DNA from: Companilactobacillus hulinensis
GTDB lineage: Bacteria; Bacillota; Bacilli; Lactobacillales; Lactobacillaceae
Assembly: GCF_003946555.1 (NCBI RefSeq)
Contig: NZ_RHOO01000002.1
Span: forward strand, 62,001 to 126,000
Direction of reading: 5' to 3'
Length of the DNA stretch: 64,000 bases
The translations under genes were made by a program, and so were the position numbers. Of this stretch, positions 18,119 through 27,030 are shown piece by piece. Under the pieces are notes generated by a model, which saw only the letters and a program-made list of their open reading frames with translations, made no database searches and had not been told where the DNA came from. How positions within the stretch are numbered: the first letter of the stretch is position 1; every line of letters starts with the position of its first letter.

Positions 18119-19222
18119 ATGGCAGGAGTATACGGATTTGTTGCAGAATTTAATCCATTTCACAATGGTCATAAAATTTTTATTGATACAATCAAAAATA
18201 AATATCACCCTGACGTCTTAATTGCCGTAGTATCTGGCAATTATGTACAGCGGGGTGATTTTGCCATTGTCGACAAATGGAGTAGAACTCGAATGGCTAT
18301 TGCTAACGGAGTTGATCTAGTGGTTGAATTGCCGTTTGCATATGCGGTTCAGCCGGCCAATTTGTTTGCTAAAGGTAGCATTAAATTGCTAAATGAATTG
18401 GGCATTGATAACTTAATCTTTGGAACAGAAACAGACATGGATTTTGTTAATTTGGCCAAACAAATGCTAAAAACAAATACAGAATTTGAACAGGATTATA
18501 GTATGTCGTACGCTGACAATTTAAATTTTGTATATAGCTCGACTGGTTTGGATGTTCTACAGCATCCGAATCAATTATTAGGCTTAAGTTATGCTCAAGA
18601 AGTAATCAAAAATAATTATTCGATGAGTATTGATACCATATTGCGTTCGAATAATGAATATAGTGCTACTAAAGTAAGAAATTACATAAATGATTCTGCT
18701 AATATAAATAAATTAGTTCCCGATATTACCATGCATGAATTAAGTGCAGTGAAAAAAGTAAATTGGAATGATTATTTTGATTTGCTGAAGTATCGCATTT
18801 TAAGTAGTTCACCAGATGAATTGCATCAAATTTATCAAATGGTTGAGGGATTGGAATATAAGTTTATAAAAGAAATTAGTAATTCAGATAATTTTTCTGA
18901 TTTTTTAATGAATATCAAATCAAAACGATACACTTTAGCAAGATTGAAAAGACTTTGTTTATATACGCTTTTGAATGTTAAACAAGTAGATATCGATGAA
19001 GTATTCGACTCACCGTATTTGAGGATCTTAGGTTTTGATGATGTAGGTCAAAAATATTTGAATGAATTGAAACAATCATGTGAAACGTCACTAATAACAC
19101 GTGTCGGGAAAAAGGAATCGAAACTTTTGTCTCTTGAAGTAAAAGTTGATAGAATTAGAGCACTGGCTGATGGTCAAGAGCAGGATTTTGGTAAGATACC
19201 GATCATGGAAGGGGAAAATTAA
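18119..19222 (+). CDS. tmcAL: tRNA(Met) cytidine acetate ligase TmcAL
   Basis: A 367-residue enzyme that activates acetate with ATP and acetylates the wobble cytidine of elongator tRNA-Met. The nucleotidyltransferase motif NPFHNGH is at residues 12-18, followed by the SGNYVQRGDFAIVDKW segment typical of YlbM/TmcAL. The ATG is eight bases after the methyltransferase stop; the stop overlaps the start of yceD. Confidence 0.93.
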   Translation: MAGVYGFVAEFNPFHNGHKIFIDTIKNKYHPDVLIAVVSGNYVQRGDFAIVDKWSRTRMAIANGVDLVVELPFAYAVQPANLFAKGSIKLLNELGIDNLIFGTETDMDFVNLAKQMLKTNTEFEQDYSMSYADNLNFVYSSTGLDVLQHPNQLLGLSYAQEVIKNNYSMSIDTILRSNNEYSATKVRNYINDSANINKLVPDITMHELSAVKKVNWNDYFDLLKYRILSSSPDELHQIYQMVEGLEYKFIKEISNSDNFSDFLMNIKSKRYTLARLKRLCLYTLLNVKQVDIDEVFDSPYLRILGFDDVGQKYLNELKQSCETSLITRVGKKESKLLSLEVKVDRIRALADGQEQDFGKIPIMEGEN

Positions 19223-19779
19223 TGTTAAATTGGGATGTTCAAGATGTACGTAAGTACAAAGACAAACCCTTTGATTTTAATGAAGAATTAGATTTAAAGA
19301 AAGAATTGATGGAACGTTCAGAGGACATCATTGATGTTGGAATTGCCAAAGTTGATGGTCAATTATTCAATGATAATGGTCTAGTTATTTCAGACATCAA
19401 AGTAGAAACAATGGTTACAATGCCGTCTACTAGAAGTTTGGAACCAGTTGAATTACCACTTAAATTCAGAATTAACGAAGCATACAATATCGATGATATC
19501 GATACTGAGGAACTTGATGAGAATACTATTATTATTCCAATTGATGATGAACATCCAACGATTGATGTTTATGAATCTGTATTGGATAATATTTTGCTTA
19601 ATATTCCTAGTAGAGTTCTTACTGAGGAAGAGGCTTCAGGTAAGAACATGCCTGCCGGTAAGAACTGGGAAGTAATTTCTGAAGAGGATTACAATAAGCA
19701 AAAAGAGGAAGATAAACAAGTTAATCCTGAATTTGCTAAATTAAAAAATTTATTTAAAGATAATAAGGAAAAGGAGTAG
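19222..19779 (+). CDS. yceD: YceD family protein (DUF177)
   Basis: A 185-residue acidic protein of the YceD family, implicated in 23S rRNA accumulation. Family features are a divergent N-terminal half and a conserved acidic centre (DDIDTEELDENTIIIPIDDEHPTI region). YceD is usually followed by rpmF (L32); here a terminator follows at once, so rpmF must lie elsewhere. The start overlaps the tmcAL stop by one base. Confidence 0.85.
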   Translation: MLNWDVQDVRKYKDKPFDFNEELDLKKELMERSEDIIDVGIAKVDGQLFNDNGLVISDIKVETMVTMPSTRSLEPVELPLKFRINEAYNIDDIDTEELDENTIIIPIDDEHPTIDVYESVLDNILLNIPSRVLTEEEASGKNMPAGKNWEVISEEDYNKQKEEDKQVNPEFAKLKNLFKDNKEKE

Positions 19780-19799
19780 TTTTTATATACTCCTTTTTT
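19771..19799 (+). terminator. Terminator after yceD
   Basis: GGAGTA (19773-19778) pairs with TACTCC (19788-19793) and is followed by six T. The stem overlaps the yceD stop codon. Confidence 0.75.
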
Positions 19800-19850
19800 G
19801 TTTTTTTGTTATGATTAATATGTTATGTAATAAAAGTTGGAGGTAAAAGT

Positions 19851-21272
19851 ATGGCAAAACCACAAATTGGTGTTATTGGTATGGCTGTCATGGGTAAGAA
19901 CTTAGCCCTAAATATTGAAAGTCGTGGTTACGATGTTGCAATTTATAACAGAACTGGCTCAAAGACAGAAGCTGTTGTTAAGGAACATCCTGAGAAAAAA
20001 TTATATCCAAGTTATACAATTGAGGATTTCGTAGATTCACTTGAAAAGCCTCGTCGTATTCTTATGATGGTAAAGGCCGGAGCTGGTACAGATGCAGTTA
20101 TCAACCAACTTATTCCTTTACTAGATAAGGGTGACGTTCTTATTGATGGTGGTAATACATTCTTTGAAGATACAATTGCAAGAAACAAGCGTCTTGATGA
20201 ATCAGGTATTAACTTCATCGGAATGGGTGTATCTGGTGGTGAACTTGGCGCATTGCAAGGACCTTCATTGATGCCAGGTGGTCAAAAGGAAGCTTATGAC
20301 TTAGTTGCTCCTATTTTGGAACAAATTTCTGCTAAAGCTGACGAAGACGGTGCTCCATGTGTATCATATATTGGACCTAATGGTGCTGGTCACTATGTAA
20401 AGATGGTTCATAATGGTATCGAATATGGTGATATGGAATTAATCTCTGAAAGTTTTAACTTGTTAAAGCACTTGTACAACAACGACTTGAACAAAGTTGC
20501 TGATGTATTCAAGGACTGGAACAAGGGTGAATTATCAAGTTACTTAATCGAAATTACTGCTTCGATCCTAACTAGAAAAGATGACGAAGGCAGTGATGAC
20601 TTCATCGTTAATAAGATCATGGATAAGGCTGGTAACAAGGGTACTGGTAAGTGGAGTTCACAAAGTGCTCTAGAACTTGGTGTTCCACAATCACTAATTA
20701 CTGAGGCTGTTTATTCACGTTACATCTCTGCATATAAAGACGAACGTGTTAAGGCAAGCAAGGTATTAGCTGGACCAACAAGCAAGCCTGATGTTAATGT
20801 TGATGAATTGGTTGAGAAGATTCGTAAGGCATTGTACTTCAGTAAGATCATGAGTTATGCTCAAGGCTTTGCTCAAATGAAGGCTGCTTCAGATCACTAC
20901 GATTGGGACCTACAATATGGTGAAATCGCACAAATCTGGCGTGCTGGTTGTATCATTCGTGCACAATTCCTACAAAAGATCACTGATGCATATGACAAAG
21001 ATGCTAAACTTGATAATCTATTATTGAACGACTACTTCAAGGATATCGTTGACAAGTATCAAGCTGCTGTTCGTGACGTTGTAAGCTATGCTGTTCAAGC
21101 AGGAATTCCTGTTTCAGGATTCATGTCAGCCGTAACATACTACGATCAATATCGTTCAGAAGTATTACCAGCTAACTTAGTACAAGCACAAAGAGACTAC
21201 TTTGGTGCTCATACTTATGAGAGAACTGATAAGCCAGGAATTTTCCACTATACTTGGTATGAAGAACAATAA
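19851..21272 (+). CDS. gnd: 6-phosphogluconate dehydrogenase (NADP+, decarboxylating)
   Basis: A 473-residue enzyme of the pentose phosphate/phosphoketolase route that converts 6-phosphogluconate to ribulose 5-phosphate, CO2 and NADPH. The nucleotide fold begins [15 protein letters not shown]; the substrate loop [10 protein letters not shown] and the catalytic [16 protein letters not shown] stretch (Lys and HNGIEY) are intact, and the all-helical C-terminal domain is full length. It has its own GGAGG ribosome site and stands alone between two terminators. The partner enzyme ribulose-phosphate 3-epimerase is at the right edge of the window. Confidence 0.97.
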   Translation: MAKPQIGVIGMAVMGKNLALNIESRGYDVAIYNRTGSKTEAVVKEHPEKKLYPSYTIEDFVDSLEKPRRILMMVKAGAGTDAVINQLIPLLDKGDVLIDGGNTFFEDTIARNKRLDESGINFIGMGVSGGELGALQGPSLMPGGQKEAYDLVAPILEQISAKADEDGAPCVSYIGPNGAGHYVKMVHNGIEYGDMELISESFNLLKHLYNNDLNKVADVFKDWNKGELSSYLIEITASILTRKDDEGSDDFIVNKIMDKAGNKGTGKWSSQSALELGVPQSLITEAVYSRYISAYKDERVKASKVLAGPTSKPDVNVDELVEKIRKALYFSKIMSYAQGFAQMKAASDHYDWDLQYGEIAQIWRAGCIIRAQFLQKITDAYDKDAKLDNLLLNDYFKDIVDKYQAAVRDVVSYAVQAGIPVSGFMSAVTYYDQYRSEVLPANLVQAQRDYFGAHTYERTDKPGIFHYTWYEEQ

Positions 21273-21291
21273 TTAAATATATAGAATAAAT

Positions 21292-21333
21292 AAAGTCGTA
21301 CTATTGAAAATTATCAATAGTATGACTTTTTTA
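21292..21333 (+). terminator. Terminator after gnd
   Basis: A long AT-rich stem (AAAGTCGTACTATTGA with TCAATAGTATGACTTT, one wobble) and a T tract. The following 165 bases (21334-21498) are AT-rich and I see nothing else in them. Confidence 0.85.
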
Positions 21334-21498
21334 TTTACTCAAAAATTAACATTGTACTAATAGAAAATTGATACATAGTAAGCAGTTTCAATTCATTATT
21401 GGACTACCATTAGTAATGGATTTAGTTCGTAAGATAATTCTTAATTAAAGTGATAAATGAACCGAAAAAAATGTAATTTTTACTTTAAAATAAAAAAC

Positions 21499-21580
21499 TT
21501 GTCTTCTTTTAATTTTTGCTATATGTTAAAATCATTAGTGCATTGCCTTGAGAGGGCTCAATCCACTTAATGATTAAGTG
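21499..21580 (+). promoter_or_regulatory. Promoter and palindrome ahead of the two-component system
   Basis: TTGTCT (21499-21504), 17 bases and TATGTT (21522-21527) form a plausible promoter. Downstream come a small TTGAG-AGGG-CTCAA hairpin (21548-21561) and a perfect inverted repeat, CACTTAAT-G-ATTAAGTG (21564-21580). The repeat could be an operator, perhaps for the response regulator itself; this is inference. Confidence 0.5.
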
Positions 21581-21614
21581 ATAATTAAAATAATTTAATA
21601 TACAGGAGAATAGT

Positions 21615-22301
21615 ATGGCTAAGATACTTGTTATTGAAGACGAAGAGAACATGGCCAAGTTTGTTCAATTGGAACTTCAACATGAGAATTACGAAGTTAC
21701 TGTTGAAAAAGACGGCCGAACAGGTCTTGACGCTGCTTTAAGCGAAGAATGGGATTTGATTTTGCTAGATTTAATGCTTCCAGAATTGAACGGAATTGAA
21801 GTTTGTCGTCGTGTACGTCAAGAAAAGAACACACCAATTATTATGATGACTGCGCGTGATTCAATCATTGATCGTGTATCAGGTTTGGATCATGGTGCTG
21901 ACGATTATATCGTTAAACCTTTTGCAATTGAGGAATTACTTGCAAGAATTCGTGCGTTGTTAAGACGTATTGATTTGGATATTGATGTAACTAGAAATAA
22001 TGATCAAGTTCTCAAATATAAGAACTTGGTAATCGATAAGACTACTCAAACATTGAAGCGTAACGGTGAGGTTATTGATCTTACTAGACGTGAATATGAT
22101 TTATTGAGTGCATTAATGGAGAACGTTGGCACTGTTCTTAGCCGTGATGATTTACTAGAGCGTGTATGGGTATCAGGCAGCAGCACAGAGACTAACGTTG
22201 TTGATGTTTATATCAAGTATCTTAGAAATAAGATCGATCGTGGTGGCGCACCAAGTTATATTTCAACTGTCCGTGGTAAAGGTTACGTGATGCGTCGATG
22301 A
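21615..22301 (+). CDS. OmpR-family response regulator
   Basis: A 228-residue regulator with an N-terminal receiver domain (acidic pocket Glu8/Asp9, phosphoacceptor Asp52 in LLDLMLP, switch Thr in MMTARD, Lys in IVKPF) and a C-terminal winged-helix DNA-binding domain ending VRGKGYVMRR. The sequence is closest, by eye, to the ArlR/LisR/CsrR group. It overlaps its histidine kinase in ATGA fashion. The signal and regulon cannot be read from the sequence. Confidence 0.95.
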   Translation: MAKILVIEDEENMAKFVQLELQHENYEVTVEKDGRTGLDAALSEEWDLILLDLMLPELNGIEVCRRVRQEKNTPIIMMTARDSIIDRVSGLDHGADDYIVKPFAIEELLARIRALLRRIDLDIDVTRNNDQVLKYKNLVIDKTTQTLKRNGEVIDLTRREYDLLSALMENVGTVLSRDDLLERVWVSGSSTETNVVDVYIKYLRNKIDRGGAPSYISTVRGKGYVMRR

Positions 22302-23413
22302 GAATTTCAATTCGATTTAAATGGACTACAATGATTTCAATCGTTATTTTGGCGGCTTATATTGTTGTTGCCATTTTAGCGATGCGTACAGTTGACAAGA
22401 TCGCCACACCAGAAGTAATTCATAACTTTGAAATCAAATTAATAGTTGCAGGTATTGTTGTATTTGTCGTAGGGGTGGCTATTAGCTACCTTGCAGTTAC
22501 ACAAGTATTGAAGAATATTAAGGTTATAAATAATACAATTGATGATTTGAACAAGAAGCCTGATTCTGATTCGAGAATTAAGATTCGCAAAAGAAATGAT
22601 GAGATTTACGATTTAACGGTCAACATCAATAAGATGTTGGATCGTATGCAGGCATATACTAATCAACAAAAAGAGTTTGTTGAAGATGTGTCACATGAAT
22701 TAAGGACCCCAGTTGCTGTGCTTGAAGGACATTTGAGTATGTTGCAACGCTGGGGTAAAGATGATCCAGAGGTCTTAAATGATTCGATTAATTCTTCATT
22801 GCAAGAATTAAAACGTATGCAGTCATTGATTCAAGAAATGCTAGACCTTACGAGAGTCGAGCAGATCGACAGTGACTATTTGGATCAGACAACTGAGATC
22901 AAACCTTTATTTACGCAAGTTTATAATGATTTTAAAATGTTGCATTCAGATTTCGTTATCAATTTTGATGACGATATTCGTGATGGCAGCATGGTTAAAA
23001 TTTATCGCAATCACTTGGAACAAGTTCTGGTGATTCTTCTTGATAATGCCTTCAAATATTCTGCTGATCGCAAAGAGATAAGTTTGTCAGCATCTACTAA
23101 TTCAGAAGTCTTAGAGATTGCTGTGCAAGATTATGGTCTTGGAATCTCCAAAAATGACGTTAAACGCATTTTTAACAGATTCTACAGAGTTGACAAGGCA
23201 CGCTCTAGAAAGCGTGGAGGGAACGGACTAGGCCTTTCTATCGCTAAAAGATTGATAGAAATCTATCATGGAACATTGGAAGTGGAAAGTGTCGTTGGTT
23301 CGGGAACTGTTTTCCGAATTGAATTGCCATTAGTTCAAGAACCCGATGAAGAAAATGATTCTGAAGAAAAAGCTAAATCACGTTCTAAGAAAAAACGAGT
23401 GGAAGCAAAATAG
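22298..23413 (+). CDS. Sensor histidine kinase with minimal extracellular loop
   Basis: A 371-residue membrane kinase. Two membrane segments (about residues 11-29 and 47-68) are separated by only about 18 residues, so no large sensor domain lies outside the cell, unlike full-length ArlS/LisK proteins. A HAMP-like linker follows, then the H box FVEDVSHELRTPVA with His133, the N box LDNAFKYSAD, and G boxes YGLGIS and GGNGLGLSIAKR. The tail is very basic and charged. The short loop suggests sensing within the membrane or through a partner protein. It is co-transcribed with the response regulator. Confidence 0.93.
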   Translation: MRISIRFKWTTMISIVILAAYIVVAILAMRTVDKIATPEVIHNFEIKLIVAGIVVFVVGVAISYLAVTQVLKNIKVINNTIDDLNKKPDSDSRIKIRKRNDEIYDLTVNINKMLDRMQAYTNQQKEFVEDVSHELRTPVAVLEGHLSMLQRWGKDDPEVLNDSINSSLQELKRMQSLIQEMLDLTRVEQIDSDYLDQTTEIKPLFTQVYNDFKMLHSDFVINFDDDIRDGSMVKIYRNHLEQVLVILLDNAFKYSADRKEISLSASTNSEVLEIAVQDYGLGISKNDVKRIFNRFYRVDKARSRKRGGNGLGLSIAKRLIEIYHGTLEVESVVGSGTVFRIELPLVQEPDEENDSEEKAKSRSKKKRVEAK

Positions 23414-23420
23414 AGTATTA

Positions 23421-23459
23421 AAAAAGAATCCTGAAATTAAAATTTCAGGATTCTTTTTT
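23421..23459. terminator. Bidirectional terminator between the kinase gene and yidC
   Basis: AAAAAGAATCCTGAAATT is mirrored by AATTTCAGGATTCTTTTT with only two bases between the arms, and has A and T runs on both flanks. It serves the convergent kinase and yidC genes. Confidence 0.85.
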
Positions 23460-23460
23460 G

Positions 23461-24483
23461 TTATTCTTTAGGTTTATGTTGTTGCTTACCTTTATTCAAT
23501 TCGCGTAAACTCTTGTGGAACTCTGAAGGTGTTTCATTTCCACGAGCATTATCTGGATCATTTGTACCATTAGATGTTTCACCAGATTCAGAACTTGTAG
23601 CTGTTCCTTGTCCAAGAATCTCATTTAGCGATTCTTCGGTAACAACTACTTTGACTGGATGATTCTTCAATCGTTCATCTGCTTCACGTTTGATCTTAGG
23701 CATGATGATGTAATTAGTAATAACTTGTTGAATTACGATTACGACACCACCGACTAAGAAGTAAAGTGCAAGTGCAGCTGATGAAATCATTGAGATAAAG
23801 AATGTCATCATAGGACTCATCAATAACATTGTCTGCATTTGCTTTCTTTGTTCTTGAGGAACAATTTGTAGTGACATGTATCCTTGTACAACGTAGAACA
23901 ATGTAGCAACAATTGTGATGACCATACTTGGTTTACCAAGTGGAAGTGACCAGAATGTAGCATTACCAATTGCTTTAGAATATTGCACGGCTTGATAAAT
24001 ACCAATCAAAACAGGCATTTGAAGAAGCAATGGTAAACATCCCAATCCACCAGTTAGACTCAAGTCGTTCTTCTTGTAAACTTCCATCATCAAAGAACTG
24101 ATTTTTTGTTGTGTTGCAGGATCTGTTGCTTGCTTTTGCTTTTCTTGAATTAATTTCAATTGTGGTTGAACAGCACGCATTTTTTCTTGTTGTGCTGTTG
24201 ACTTGTATTGTTGATTCAAGGAAAGTGGCAGTAAGACTAAACGGACGATAAAGGAAATAATAACAATTCCCCAAGCGTAAGCATTCGTTCCACCGATTGC
24301 TTTGGCTGTAGCTAGAATTAAATTCTGGAACGGAGTACCGATCCACTTGTAAATAATTCCGTAAGGTCCGCTTGTTGGAGCGTGGAGGTTAGTACCGGTA
24401 CGTTGTGCACATCCGGTAAGAACCAAGGCCAGCACTGTCACAAGGGACAACACTGAAATATATTTGACCAATTTTTTATTCAA
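23461..24483 (-). CDS. yidC: Membrane protein insertase YidC (lipoprotein type)
   Basis: A 340-residue YidC/Oxa1/SpoIIIJ insertase that places proteins in the cytoplasmic membrane with or without Sec. The N-terminus is a lipoprotein signal with lipobox LTGC near residue 25. Five membrane segments follow, beginning at about residues 57, 135, 175, 210 and 235, and the hydrophilic-groove Arg lies in SFIVRLVLLPLS. The charged C-terminal tail suits ribosome binding. The start is TTG, supported by the signal peptide and a GGGTGG upstream. Lactobacilli usually have two YidC paralogues; only this one is here. Confidence 0.93.
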   Translation of the reverse strand: MNKKLVKYISVLSLVTVLALVLTGCAQRTGTNLHAPTSGPYGIIYKWIGTPFQNLILATAKAIGGTNAYAWGIVIISFIVRLVLLPLSLNQQYKSTAQQEKMRAVQPQLKLIQEKQKQATDPATQQKISSLMMEVYKKNDLSLTGGLGCLPLLLQMPVLIGIYQAVQYSKAIGNATFWSLPLGKPSMVITIVATLFYVVQGYMSLQIVPQEQRKQMQTMLLMSPMMTFFISMISSAALALYFLVGGVVIVIQQVITNYIIMPKIKREADERLKNHPVKVVVTEESLNEILGQGTATSSESGETSNGTNDPDNARGNETPSEFHKSLRELNKGKQQHKPKE

Positions 24484-24543
24484 TTATAAACAAACCACCC
24501 TTTTACTCATATAAAAGTAATATACGTTAACTTTATTGACGTT

Positions 24544-24819
24544 TCAACCGATGACAGTGAATTTCCTGTAAGATTTCAAGTCGTCAGAGAAAGTATAGTC
24601 TATATTGTCAACTCTACCAAAGGGTGCAGGGGAAGCTTTCATTTTACTTAAGAATATCAATAATTCACGTTCTTCAGCTTCTGCTTCAATAGTAACCGAA
24701 CCGTCCATGTTATTTTGTACAGTTCCAACCACTCCCATTTCGAGTGCAACACGTAATACTGAATAACGGAATCCAACTCCTTGCACTAATCCACTAACAT
24801 TAATGGAAAGATGCTTCAT
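24544..24819 (-). CDS. acyP: Acylphosphatase
   Basis: A 91-residue enzyme that hydrolyses acyl phosphates. The catalytic Arg18 (GLVQGVGFR) and Asn36 (GTVQNN) are present and the length is typical. I chose the start after GAGGTGA; the longer frame from 24879 adds 20 residues that run into the promoter. It is transcribed away from the RNA methyltransferase gene, whose family is often its neighbour, together with yidC. Confidence 0.93.
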   Translation of the reverse strand: MKHLSINVSGLVQGVGFRYSVLRVALEMGVVGTVQNNMDGSVTIEAEAEERELLIFLSKMKASPAPFGRVDNIDYTFSDDLKSYRKFTVIG

Positions 24820-24850
24820 ACTTATCACCTCAATCAACGAATATGTTACC

Positions 24851-24879
24851 ATTATAACGTATAAGATAGAGTGCAACAA
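24851..24879 (-). promoter_or_regulatory. Promoter of acyP
   Basis: On the minus strand TTGTTG (24874-24879), a 17-base spacer and a perfect TATAAT (24851-24856). Confidence 0.6.
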
Positions 24880-24913
24880 AATGGTTTTCTAAGTTAAGGA
24901 AAACCGTTTTTTG
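24878..24913 (+). terminator. Terminator-like hairpin in the leader of the TrmH-family gene
   Basis: AAAATGGTTTTCT and AGGAAAACCGTTTT pair with one wobble and one bulge and are followed by a T run. No + strand gene lies upstream, since acyP and yidC read leftward, so the hairpin either attenuates the methyltransferase gene or stops antisense transcripts. Confidence 0.5.
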
Positions 24914-24939
24914 TAACTCATTACGAGGGGAATAAATTT

Positions 24940-25701
24940 ATGAAATATATTGAATCTAAAAAGAATGAAGATATCAAACAAATTAACAAATTGTCTTCAA
25001 CTAAGTATATTAAGAAGACTGGAACTTATTTGATCGAGGGTTTTCATTTAGTACGTGAGGCTGATGCTAACAATCAAGAGTTCGTTAAGGTGTTGGTAAC
25101 AGATAAGAATGAAGAAGATCGTATTGCAAAAAAATATCGTGATATTACTGTTGGTATTTCTGACGATATTGCTGAATCATTGTCAGAGACAAAGACGCCT
25201 CAAGGAATATTCGCTGTAATCAAAGTTCAAAATACTGAACCACTTACAGAGATGAAGGGTCAATGGGTCATCTTAGATGATGTTCAAGATCCTGGTAATG
25301 TTGGTACGATCGTTCGTACAGCTGATGCTGCTGGATATGCTGGTGTGATAACAAGTTTGAACTCAGCTGACTTCTATCAACCTAAGGTTCAAAGATCAAT
25401 GCAAGGTAGTCAATTCCATTTGCCAATTTATCGTATGGATATGCAAGAAGCATTGAAGATTGCTAAAAAGTCTGGCCTAAAAGTTTATGGTTCAGAAGTA
25501 AATGACAGAGCTTTACCATACAATAAACTTGAAAAGACTGATGATTTTGCATTGATCATGGGTAATGAAGCACATGGTTTGAACAAGAATGTTTTAATTC
25601 AAACGGATGAAAATATTTATATTCCTATCCTCGGTAAGGCTGAATCACTCAATGTTGCAGTTGCTGCTGGTGTTCTTATGTATGGATTAAAAACAATTTA
25701 A
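24940..25701 (+). CDS. TrmH/SpoU-family RNA 2'-O-methyltransferase
   Basis: A 253-residue SPOUT methyltransferase for rRNA or tRNA. The N-terminal substrate-binding domain (about residues 1-95) is followed by the knotted SAM domain with motif 1 DPGNVGTIVRTADA, motif 2 IMGNEAHGL and motif 3 IPILGKAESLNVAVAAGVLMY. It resembles YsgA/RlmB-type proteins, usually encoded between acyP and pheS. Which nucleotide it methylates is unknown. Confidence 0.92.
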   Translation: MKYIESKKNEDIKQINKLSSTKYIKKTGTYLIEGFHLVREADANNQEFVKVLVTDKNEEDRIAKKYRDITVGISDDIAESLSETKTPQGIFAVIKVQNTEPLTEMKGQWVILDDVQDPGNVGTIVRTADAAGYAGVITSLNSADFYQPKVQRSMQGSQFHLPIYRMDMQEALKIAKKSGLKVYGSEVNDRALPYNKLEKTDDFALIMGNEAHGLNKNVLIQTDENIYIPILGKAESLNVAVAAGVLMYGLKTI

Positions 25702-25704
25702 AAC

Positions 25705-25732
25705 TTGCGAAACTTTTTAGATTTTGTATAAT
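25705..25732 (+). promoter_or_regulatory. Promoter of pheST
   Basis: TTGCGA (25705-25710), a 16-base spacer and a perfect TATAAT (25727-25732), just ahead of the T-box leader. Confidence 0.7.
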
Positions 25733-25744
25733 CGGTATATATGA

Positions 25745-25955
25745 TATTTATAAAACGTTGAAGAAAAATAGTAACCGTGGAGTTTATTTCAGGAAAGACC
25801 AATTGCTGAGAAGGTCTAATGAATGAGACGGTGAATTCACTTTCGGAGTTTTAAAGCTTGGTTTACTATATAAAACCCTTGAGTGCATACTATTTGTATG
25901 AACTAGGGTGGTACCGCGAGTCCTCGTCCCTTATTTTGGGATAGGACTTTTTTTA
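25745..25955 (+). promoter_or_regulatory. T-box leader of pheST
   Basis: The 278-base gap before pheS holds a T-box with the element AGGGTGGTACCGCG at 25903-25916. A Phe codon TTC in CACTTTCGGAG (about 25838-25848) lies in the position expected for the specifier. A terminator follows, so uncharged tRNA-Phe should induce pheST. Confidence 0.9.
25918..25954 (+). terminator. T-box terminator ahead of pheS
   Basis: AGTCCTCGTCCC and GGGATAGGACT form the stem, with one irregularity, followed by seven T. This is the switchable terminator of the T-box. Confidence 0.85.
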
Positions 25956-25979
25956 TGCACTGAATTAGGAGGAATAAAC

Positions 25980-27026
25980 ATGTCATTAAACGATAAGTTA
26001 AAAGACTTACGCGCTAACGGTATTGATGAAGCTAAACGTGCCGAGAGAATTCAAGAATTAAATGATTTAAGAGTTAATTTATTAGGTAAGAAGGGACCAA
26101 TTACTAAAGCACTTCGTGGAATGAAGGATGTTCCTGCTGAAGAACGTCCAGAAATTGGTACTCTTGCTAATAATGTTAAACAGGATATTCAATCTGCTAT
26201 CGAAGAAAAGATGGAAGAATTGAATCGTAAAATTGTTGCACAAAAACTTGAAGAAGAAACAATTGATGTCACTCTTCCTGCACAACCAAGTAAATATGGA
26301 ACAAGACATATTTTGAATCAAACAATTGAAGATATTGAGGAATTCTTTATCGGATTAGGTTACCGTGTTGATGCTGGTAATGAAGTTGAAGAAGATCATT
26401 ATAATTTCGAACGTTTAAACATCCCTCAGAATCACCCTGCGCGTGATATGCAGGATACTTTCTATTTGACTGATGAATTACTTATGCGTACACAGACTTC
26501 TGCTCAAGAAGGTCGTGATATGGAGTCTCATGATTTTTCAAAGGGTCCATTGAAAGTTATCTCACCAGGTGTTGTTTACCGTCGTGATGATGATGACGCT
26601 ACTCATTCTCACCAATTCCACCAAATCGAAGGTTTAGTGGTTGATAAGAATGTCTCAATGGCTGATTTGAAGGGTACTTTGGAAGCATTATGCCGTCACG
26701 TCTTTGGTGCAGAACGTGAAATTCGTTTCCGTCCAAGTTACTTCCCATTTACTGAGCCAAGTGTTGAGGTTGATGTTTCTTGTTTCAACTGTGGTGGTAA
26801 AGGTTGCCGTATTTGTAAGTATACTGGCTGGATCGAAGTATTAGGAGCTGGATTAAGTCATCCTAATGTTCTGGAGATGTCTGGTATTGATTCAACTGTT
26901 TACAGTGGTTTCGCCTTTGGTCTTGGACCTGAGAGATTTGCTATGCTCAAGTATGGTGTTAATGATATTCGTGACTTCTATTTAAACGATGTCAGATTCC
27001 TAGAACAATTCAAAGGAGTAAATTAA
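25980..27026 (+). CDS. pheS: Phenylalanyl-tRNA synthetase alpha subunit
   Basis: A 348-residue catalytic subunit of the (alpha-beta)2 PheRS. An N-terminal coiled-coil arm (about residues 1-85) grips the tRNA. The class II core contains [17 protein letters not shown], motif 2 [19 protein letters not shown] and motif 3 [11 protein letters not shown], with the Ala that sets Phe specificity in FAFGLG. The cysteine-rich [12 protein letters not shown] insert is typical of Bacillota. I start at 25980 after AGGAGG, because the longer frame from 25908 lies in the T-box. pheT follows after four bases. Confidence 0.96.
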   Translation: MSLNDKLKDLRANGIDEAKRAERIQELNDLRVNLLGKKGPITKALRGMKDVPAEERPEIGTLANNVKQDIQSAIEEKMEELNRKIVAQKLEEETIDVTLPAQPSKYGTRHILNQTIEDIEEFFIGLGYRVDAGNEVEEDHYNFERLNIPQNHPARDMQDTFYLTDELLMRTQTSAQEGRDMESHDFSKGPLKVISPGVVYRRDDDDATHSHQFHQIEGLVVDKNVSMADLKGTLEALCRHVFGAEREIRFRPSYFPFTEPSVEVDVSCFNCGGKGCRICKYTGWIEVLGAGLSHPNVLEMSGIDSTVYSGFAFGLGPERFAMLKYGVNDIRDFYLNDVRFLEQFKGVN

Positions 27027-27030
27027 AATA

